Source: Bacteroidales bacterium (GTDB taxonomy: Bacteria > Bacteroidota > Bacteroidia > Bacteroidales > UBA12077). From it: a DNA stretch of 16,824 nt. Positions 14,095 through 16,824 of this stretch are shown here, one piece after another; position 1 is the first letter of the stretch, and every line of letters starts with the position of its first letter. The translations under genes and the position numbers were made by a program. The notes below the pieces were generated by a model, which saw only the letters and a list, made by a program, of their open reading frames with translations, was not told where the DNA came from and ran no database searches. The DNA lies in the NCBI GenBank assembly GCA_003446015.1, contig DMBU01000053.1:1-16824 (forward strand), given 5' to 3'.

Positions 14095-16035
14095 ATGAAT
14101 AGCATAAAGATCTTTTTTATAACTCTTAGTTTAATGATTTTTGGAACTGATTTATATTCCCAGAAATTAAGAAATTCACATAATGAAAACCTAGAAAGAT
14201 ATAATGTTGGTAAAGCATATTACAATGATGATAACTTTAATTTGGCAATAAAAGAATTTGATCAAATAATTAATGACGATCCCTATTTTTTTAATGCATA
14301 TTTCAAAAAAAGCTATTCATATTACCATTTAAAAGATTATAGTACTGCATTAAAAGAAATTAATAAAGCCTATAACATAAGTAATATTGATCATAAGTAT
14401 TTTTATATGAAGGGTCAGTATTTTGATAAATTAAAGCAATATGAAATTGCTCTTTATTATTTGGATCTGGCAATTAATTTTAGCGATGATAATTTATATT
14501 ACTACAATTATCGTGGAGGTTTGCATTTAGAACTTGGTAATTATAAGCATGCAATTAATGATTACGATATTTTATTATCAGAAAATCCTAAATTGTATAA
14601 TGTTTATTTTAATCGTGGAATTGCCAAGTACAATATCAAAATGATTAAAGAGGCTTGTTCTGATTGGTTAACAGCATATAATGAAAATGAAAGCTGTAAA
14701 AGATATTTCTTTTATAAATGCACTAAAATAAATCTTGATGGATTTAATCAAGAATCAAAATCTGGCTTAAAAACTCAAAGACCTATTTTCAATTTAATTA
14801 GTGATCAAAATTTTTCAAGCTTTATTGCTAACAAATTGAATTATCCTCAAGTATCTTTATTAAATGAAGAACAAGGAATGGTATTGGTAAAATTTACGTT
14901 AACTAAACAATTAAAAATTGAGAATTTGGAGATACTACATTCAATTTCAGATTCAATTGATATCGAAGTAATGAATGTAATAAAAAGTAGTCAAGGATAT
15001 TGGGTCCAACCTGCAAAAAGAAAAAACATACCAATTGATATTGATATAATTGTTCCTGTTTCATTTAAAATAGAAGAGGGAGAAATAAATAATGACTATC
15101 TTATGGATACTTTGCAACAATATTTTAAGTCTGGTAATTATGAGGAAATAATTCATCTAACTACTAAAATGTTACGATCTAATCCATTTTTATTTGAGGT
15201 TCATAATATCAGAAAAACAGCATTTGAAAAGTTAAATTTAGATGATGTCCAATATAATTCAAATTGGTTTGAATATTTGAAATCTTTTAATGGTATTTAT
15301 CTCAAAGAAGTTCAAAGTTATAATAAAGCAGTTAAACTTTATTTTAATGATAAATGGGAGCTAACTGATAAAAAAAATGCAAAATATTATAGATTGACTC
15401 AATGGGATAATAACAATAATTTTTATGATGGAAGATTTTGTGATTATAAAATGGATGGACTTAAATATGAGGAGGGGACTTATTATTCTAGAAATAGAAG
15501 TGGTAAGTTTATTTCTTATTATTCTAATGGCAATATTAAACAAGAAATAAATTTTTTTAGTGATTATAGAAACCCAAAATGGAAATCTTTTTTTGAAAAT
15601 GGCACAATAAAAAATATTGTTGAAGTAAATGGATTCGACTTTAAACTTTTAGAACAATATGACCTTTTAGGAAGATCATTATACATTAATGGTGATGGAG
15701 AATTTGTTTTTAGTTTCCTGAATTATCTTGCTACTGATACAATTTTAGTAACCGGGAATTATAAAAAATATAAAAAGGAAGATTTCTGGAAGTTATATAT
15801 AAATGGAGAACTTGTAGCTTTTGATGAATATAGAAAGGATGTTTTTAAACAAGGTTTATATATTGAAGGTAATAATAAAACTAACGTATTTAAACCATCA
15901 ATAGGTTCGTGGATTTTTGTCCCAACTAATATTGTAAGAACTGAAGAGATTATCGAAGATAGTATGATCGACCTTTCATATTATTGGTTTTTACAAAGAG
16001 ATAAGGAAATGTATTTAAATCCCAAAGGAGAATAA
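14095..16035 (+). CDS. Secreted TPR / TonB-C-like / YwqK-repeat protein
   Basis: This is a 646-aa exported protein. The signal peptide is about residues 1-23 (cleavage after YSQ or before it). Residues about 32-200 form five TPR units (GKAYYNDDNFNLAIKEFDQI, then further copies at about 66, 101, 134 and 168). Residues about 238-326 match a TonB C-terminal-type domain: YPQVSLLNEEQGMVLVKF, then KIENLEILHS, then YWVQPAKRKN and IDIIVPVSFKI. A further TPR-like helical pair is at 333-366. Residues about 445-600 contain YwqK/MORN_2-like repeats (KFISYYSNGNIKQEINF, FFENGTIKNIVEVNG). The order suggests an envelope scaffold, perhaps coupled to peptidoglycan or a TonB-type partner; this is inference. ATG 14095 gives the signal peptide, whereas the longer frame from 14029 would bury it. 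A HAD gene starts 9 bp after the stop. Confidence 0.88.
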   Translation: MNSIKIFFITLSLMIFGTDLYSQKLRNSHNENLERYNVGKAYYNDDNFNLAIKEFDQIINDDPYFFNAYFKKSYSYYHLKDYSTALKEINKAYNISNIDHKYFYMKGQYFDKLKQYEIALYYLDLAINFSDDNLYYYNYRGGLHLELGNYKHAINDYDILLSENPKLYNVYFNRGIAKYNIKMIKEACSDWLTAYNENESCKRYFFYKCTKINLDGFNQESKSGLKTQRPIFNLISDQNFSSFIANKLNYPQVSLLNEEQGMVLVKFTLTKQLKIENLEILHSISDSIDIEVMNVIKSSQGYWVQPAKRKNIPIDIDIIVPVSFKIEEGEINNDYLMDTLQQYFKSGNYEEIIHLTTKMLRSNPFLFEVHNIRKTAFEKLNLDDVQYNSNWFEYLKSFNGIYLKEVQSYNKAVKLYFNDKWELTDKKNAKYYRLTQWDNNNNFYDGRFCDYKMDGLKYEEGTYYSRNRSGKFISYYSNGNIKQEINFFSDYRNPKWKSFFENGTIKNIVEVNGFDFKLLEQYDLLGRSLYINGDGEFVFSFLNYLATDTILVTGNYKKYKKEDFWKLYINGELVAFDEYRKDVFKQGLYIEGNNKTNVFKPSIGSWIFVPTNIVRTEEIIEDSMIDLSYYWFLQRDKEMYLNPKGE

Positions 16036-16044
16036 CTTTTGAAA

Positions 16045-16701
16045 ATGAATAAAAAATTAATTATCTGGGATTGGAACGGAACATTACTAAGCGATGTAGA
16101 TGCTTGTGTTGAAAGCATGAATAAAATGTTGAACGTAAGGGAAATGGGCCGTTTAACACACAATAGGTATAAATCCATTTTTACTTTTCCGGTTCAAAGC
16201 TATTATGAGCGTCTGGGGTTCGATTTTGAAACAGACTCCTTTGAAGAATTATCAATAGAATATATTGATCTTTATAATAAACAAGCAATAAACTCTCCTT
16301 TACAAAAAGGTGCTTTGGAGTCTTTAAATTTTTTCAGGTCATTAAATTTTGCTCAGGTTATTATTTCAGCAGCCGAACAAACATTGTTAGAAAAGCAGGT
16401 AGAACAGCGTGGTATAACTGAGTATTTTGATTCACTAATTGGTTTGAATAATATTCACGCAAAAAGCAAATTACAAAATGCCCTGGATTATATTAATAAT
16501 TCAAATTCTGATGTAAAAAATGCAATCATGATTGGAGATACTTATCACGATTACGAAGTTGCGGATGCTATGGGCTGTATGTGTATCTTAGTAAACAACG
16601 GGCATCAATATTTAAATCAAAAAGAGATAAATGGATCATTAAAAATTATTGATTCTCTTGATTTACTTCCAGAACTTTTTAAAAATTATTCAATTACATA
16701 A
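16045..16701 (+). CDS. HAD-family phosphatase with DWNGT motif
   Basis: This is a 218-aa cytoplasmic hydrolase of the HAD superfamily, phosphoglycolate phosphatase-like. Motif I is DWNGTLL with nucleophile Asp9, where the usual second Asp (general acid) is Asn11. Motif II Ser is in IISAAEQ (Ser108). Motif III Lys is likely Lys142 in HAKSK. Motif IV is GDTYHD (Asp165, Asp169). The region between motifs I and II (about 16-85) is a helical C1-type cap. DWNGT occurs in a recognised group of HAD proteins, so this need not be inactive; the substrate is unknown. ATG 16045 is used; TTG 16039 would add two residues. It lies 9 bp after the TPR gene, consistent with one transcript from trmO onwards. Confidence 0.9.
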   Translation: MNKKLIIWDWNGTLLSDVDACVESMNKMLNVREMGRLTHNRYKSIFTFPVQSYYERLGFDFETDSFEELSIEYIDLYNKQAINSPLQKGALESLNFFRSLNFAQVIISAAEQTLLEKQVEQRGITEYFDSLIGLNNIHAKSKLQNALDYINNSNSDVKNAIMIGDTYHDYEVADAMGCMCILVNNGHQYLNQKEINGSLKIIDSLDLLPELFKNYSIT

Positions 16702-16776
16702 AGTAGAAAAGATATATTTATTGATATTAATTTAAATGAATATCCGTTTTTGCACCTAAAATGCAGCCAATATAAT

Positions 16777-16824
16777 GAAAATCAATTGTTTTGCCCCAGG
16801 CCCTAAAGGGAGCAATTGATTTTC
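16777..16824. repeat. 48-bp inverted repeat at the window edge
   Basis: GAAAATCAATTG (16777-16788) and CAATTGATTTTC (16813-16824) are perfect 12-bp inverted copies. Between them is a C-run/G-run centre with CCCTAAAGGG (16801-16810), itself a small hairpin. The GC-rich centre stands out in AT-rich DNA. It starts 75 bp after the HAD stop codon. Similar elements with a CCCTAAAGGG-type core are, from general knowledge, common between genes in Bacteroidota. It could terminate the HAD transcript. The right arm ends exactly at the last base, so its full extent is unknown. Confidence 0.72.

Overview
The window looks like chromosomal DNA of a Bacteroidota bacterium, probably a marine or anaerobic Bacteroidales/Marinilabiliales-type organism. 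This is inferred from very AT-rich DNA, few Shine-Dalgarno sites, one good TAnnTTTG-type promoter (9210-9218), a secreted protein with a type IX secretion (T9SS) C-terminal sorting domain, FtsX/MacB-type permeases of the long Bacteroidota form, YwqK/MORN_2-type repeat proteins, and several small lipoproteins. No tRNA, rRNA, CRISPR array, transposase, integrase or phage gene is visible.

Layout. (1) 174-2588 encodes an 804-aa FtsX-type ABC permease without its ATPase in the window. (2) 2589-3174 is a 586-bp gene-free gap with two different inverted-repeat elements that look like dispersed genomic repeats. (3) 3175-4481 is a two-gene redox operon: a thioredoxin-fold protein with a displaced active-site cysteine arrangement, followed by a thioredoxin-reductase flavoprotein that keeps its CATC redox centre but has lost all three arginines of the NADPH signature HRRxxxR. 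(4) 4474-5223 (minus) is a YwqK-repeat lipoprotein overlapping the reductase tail to tail. (5) 5410-9107 holds a small Cys-rich lipoprotein and, 11 bp later, a 1070-aa T9SS-exported Asp-box beta-propeller protein, ended by a clear terminator. (6) 9282-11738, with its own promoter, encodes a three-part lipid enzyme: acyl-activating enzyme, acyl carrier domain and PlsC acyltransferase in one chain. (7) 11745-12845 (minus) is an exported eight-blade PQQ-like propeller, convergent with the lipid enzyme. (8) 12999-13481 is a DUF6438-like lipoprotein with its own terminator. (9) 13602-16701 is a tightly spaced run of trmO (tRNA t6A methyltransferase), a secreted TPR / TonB-C-like / YwqK-repeat protein, and a HAD phosphatase with a DWNGT motif. 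(10) The window ends inside or at the edge of a 48-bp inverted repeat.

Most genes are envelope or housekeeping functions, and most neighbours have no evident joint pathway. The only tight functional unit is the thioredoxin/reductase pair, which is also the most unusual part of the window: the partner thioredoxin and the reductase both depart from the canonical form, so the pair may draw electrons from something other than NADPH. I see no defence system, biosynthetic cluster or mobile element. Three start codons were placed downstream of the longest open frames (174, 13602, 14095; also 16045), because the upstream extensions use TTG codons, cross a terminator or hide a signal peptide.
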